NCBI GenBank assembly: GCA_035286585.1
Contig: DATEDC010000089.1
Location: forward strand, 1-20,709
Reading direction: 5' to 3'
Length of the DNA stretch: 20,709 nucleotides
From: DSOS01 sp035286585
GTDB taxonomy: Bacteria; Chloroflexota; Anaerolineae; Anaerolineales; UBA4823
The translations under genes and the position numbers were made by a program. The notes beneath the pieces are model-generated. The model searched no databases and was not told where the DNA came from. It was given only the letters and a program-made list of their open reading frames with translations. This document shows positions 19,861 through 20,709 of this stretch, in pieces (the stretch's first letter is position 1; each line of letters starts with the position of its first letter).

Positions 19861-20352
19861 ATGACCAAGATTGAACCTCTCGTAAAAGACTTCCTGGCCC
19901 AGGAAAAGATCGCCGTGGTCGGCGTTTCGGATAAACGCGAGACGGGCTGCAACCTGGCTTACCGCAAATTCAAGGAGGCGGGCTACGAAGTCAGCGCGGT
20001 CAACCCGCGCCTGACGAGCTTCGAAGGCGATCCGTGCTATCCGGACCTGAAGTCGATCCCGGAGAAGCCGGAGGCTGTCTTCATTCTCACCAACCCCAAG
20101 GTCAGCGAGCAAATCGTCCAGCAGTGCGTCGACCTGGGGATCAAGCAGGTATGGATGCACTGCCTGATGGGCACCAAGCCCGGTCTGGCGGCGGGGATGA
20201 CCAGCGTCTCGCCTGAGGCGGTGCGCATGTGCCAGGAGAACGGGATCACGGTGATCCCGGGCAGTTGCCCGAACCAGTTCCTGAAGCCGGATTTCGGCCA
20301 CGCCTTGATGCGGGTGATGTTCCGCACCATCGGTTTTCACCGCGTCCCCTAA
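19861..20352 (+). CDS. CoA-binding domain protein (YccU-like)
   Basis: This 163-residue protein consists of a single CoA-binding Rossmann-type domain: IAVVGVSDKRETGCNLAYRKF, EAGYEVSAVNPR, then PEAVFILTNPKVSEQIVQQC, IKQVWMHCLMG and GITVIPGSCPNQFLK. Such proteins resemble the CoA-binding part of succinyl-CoA synthetases and are small cytoplasmic proteins of unclear role. The start at ATG 19861 follows AGGAG (19851-19855) by 5 bases; the longer frame from 19819 is unlikely. A strong hairpin separates it from the following flavodoxin-domain gene, with which it may be co-transcribed. Confidence 0.88.
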   Translation: MTKIEPLVKDFLAQEKIAVVGVSDKRETGCNLAYRKFKEAGYEVSAVNPRLTSFEGDPCYPDLKSIPEKPEAVFILTNPKVSEQIVQQCVDLGIKQVWMHCLMGTKPGLAAGMTSVSPEAVRMCQENGITVIPGSCPNQFLKPDFGHALMRVMFRTIGFHRVP

Positions 20353-20356
20353 GGTT

Positions 20357-20410
20357 GGGGCACGGCGATGACCGGATGGGCAATGATCCGGAAGAGACCC
20401 GCCGTGCCCC
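20357..20410 (+). repeat. Long intercistronic hairpin
   Basis: GGGGCACGGCG (20357-20367) and CGCCGTGCCCC (20400-20410) are perfect 11-bp arms. A second stem CCGGAT/ATCCGG (20372-20377 with 20386-20391) is nested inside. No T run follows, and GGGAGG of the next gene begins 6 bases later. It may be an RNA-stabilising or processing structure rather than a terminator. Confidence 0.7.
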
Positions 20411-20427
20411 TAAATGGGAGGTTTGAG

Positions 20428-20709
20428 ATGAAGAAAATTCTGGTTACCTATGCCACCATGGCCGGCTCGACCGCCGAGGTCGCCCAGGTGGTGGGCGAGG
20501 AGATCGCCAGGAGCGGTGCCCAGGTGGACGTGCTGCCCCTCACCAAGGTCAAGGGCCTGGAGGCTTATGACGGCGTGGTGGTCGGCGGCCCGATGATCAT
20601 GGGCTGGCACCGGGCTGCCTTGCGCTTCCTCAGGGCGAACCGGCGGGCGTTCCAACGCATCCCACTGGCGGTGTTCGTCATGGCGATGAGCCTGACGCAA
20701 ACTGGCGAG
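20428..20709 (+). CDS. Flavodoxin-domain protein (3' end outside window)
   Basis: The 94 visible residues form the N-terminal part of a flavodoxin fold. The FMN-phosphate loop is YATMAGSTAEVAQVV (following KKILVT), and VDVLPLTKVKGLEAYDGVVVGGPMIMGWH forms the second and third strands, where flavodoxins hold the isoalloxazine ring. The overall pattern resembles HemG/menaquinone-dependent protoporphyrinogen-oxidase-like flavodoxins (Flavodoxin_5). The ATG at 20428 follows GGGAGG (20416-20421) by 6 bases. The gene runs off the right edge, so total length and any extra domains are unknown. Confidence 0.85.
   Translation, partial: MKKILVTYATMAGSTAEVAQVVGEEIARSGAQVDVLPLTKVKGLEAYDGVVVGGPMIMGWHRAALRFLRANRRAFQRIPLAVFVMAMSLTQTGE

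Overview
The window looks like a chromosomal segment from a GC-rich, probably Chloroflexota (Anaerolineae-like) bacterium. That placement is an inference from gene content and style: a MacB/FtsX-type permease, OsmC, a split archaeal-type glutamate synthase, CrtB/CrtI, CoA-binding and flavodoxin proteins, dense Shine-Dalgarno GGAGG sites, ATGA/GTGA gene overlaps and many dispersed palindromic repeats. No rRNA, tRNA, CRISPR array or transposase gene was seen.

Left part (1-5450). The 3' end of an ABC-transporter permease is followed immediately by a truncated antisense Crp/Fnr-type regulator remnant. Next come an OsmC-family protein and a more A+T-rich RibD/DHFR-fold reductase that is probably translated from a leaderless mRNA. 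Then an orphan protein with PD-(D/E)XK nuclease-like residues, and on the minus strand a small RelA/SpoT-type alarmone synthetase behind a tiny, almost purely K/R/E/Q helix protein. Three classes of short palindromic or dispersed repeats sit between these genes.

Middle part (5450-15230). A small three-helix membrane protein (minus strand) and a first VapBC-type toxin-antitoxin pair precede a 626-base gene-free stretch. That stretch carries a clear sigma70-type promoter, an RNA closely matching the core of the glmS self-cleaving ribozyme (cleavage site predicted at 6999/7000) and an intrinsic terminator. No glmS gene follows. Instead there are the pieces of a glutamate synthase: an 828-residue FMN-domain protein with a degenerate first copy of its own domain, and an 884-residue glutamine amidotransferase/GXGXG protein. 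An Ada-like alkyltransferase and a DMT-family exporter are inserted between them. A second VapBC-type pair with a perfect operator palindrome over its promoter closes this block.

Right part (15230-20709). A minus-strand ATP-grasp (D-Ala-D-Ala ligase-like) enzyme lies divergently from a membrane-anchored secreted protein. A carotenoid pair follows, phytoene/squalene synthase plus phytoene desaturase with overlapping stop and start, then a CoA-binding protein behind a palindrome-containing promoter and, after a long perfect hairpin, the start of a flavodoxin-domain protein that runs off the window.

The most notable feature is the ribozyme-like RNA (about 6990-7260). It appears to be a self-contained promoter-ribozyme-terminator unit placed ahead of glutamate/glutamine nitrogen-transfer genes rather than glmS.
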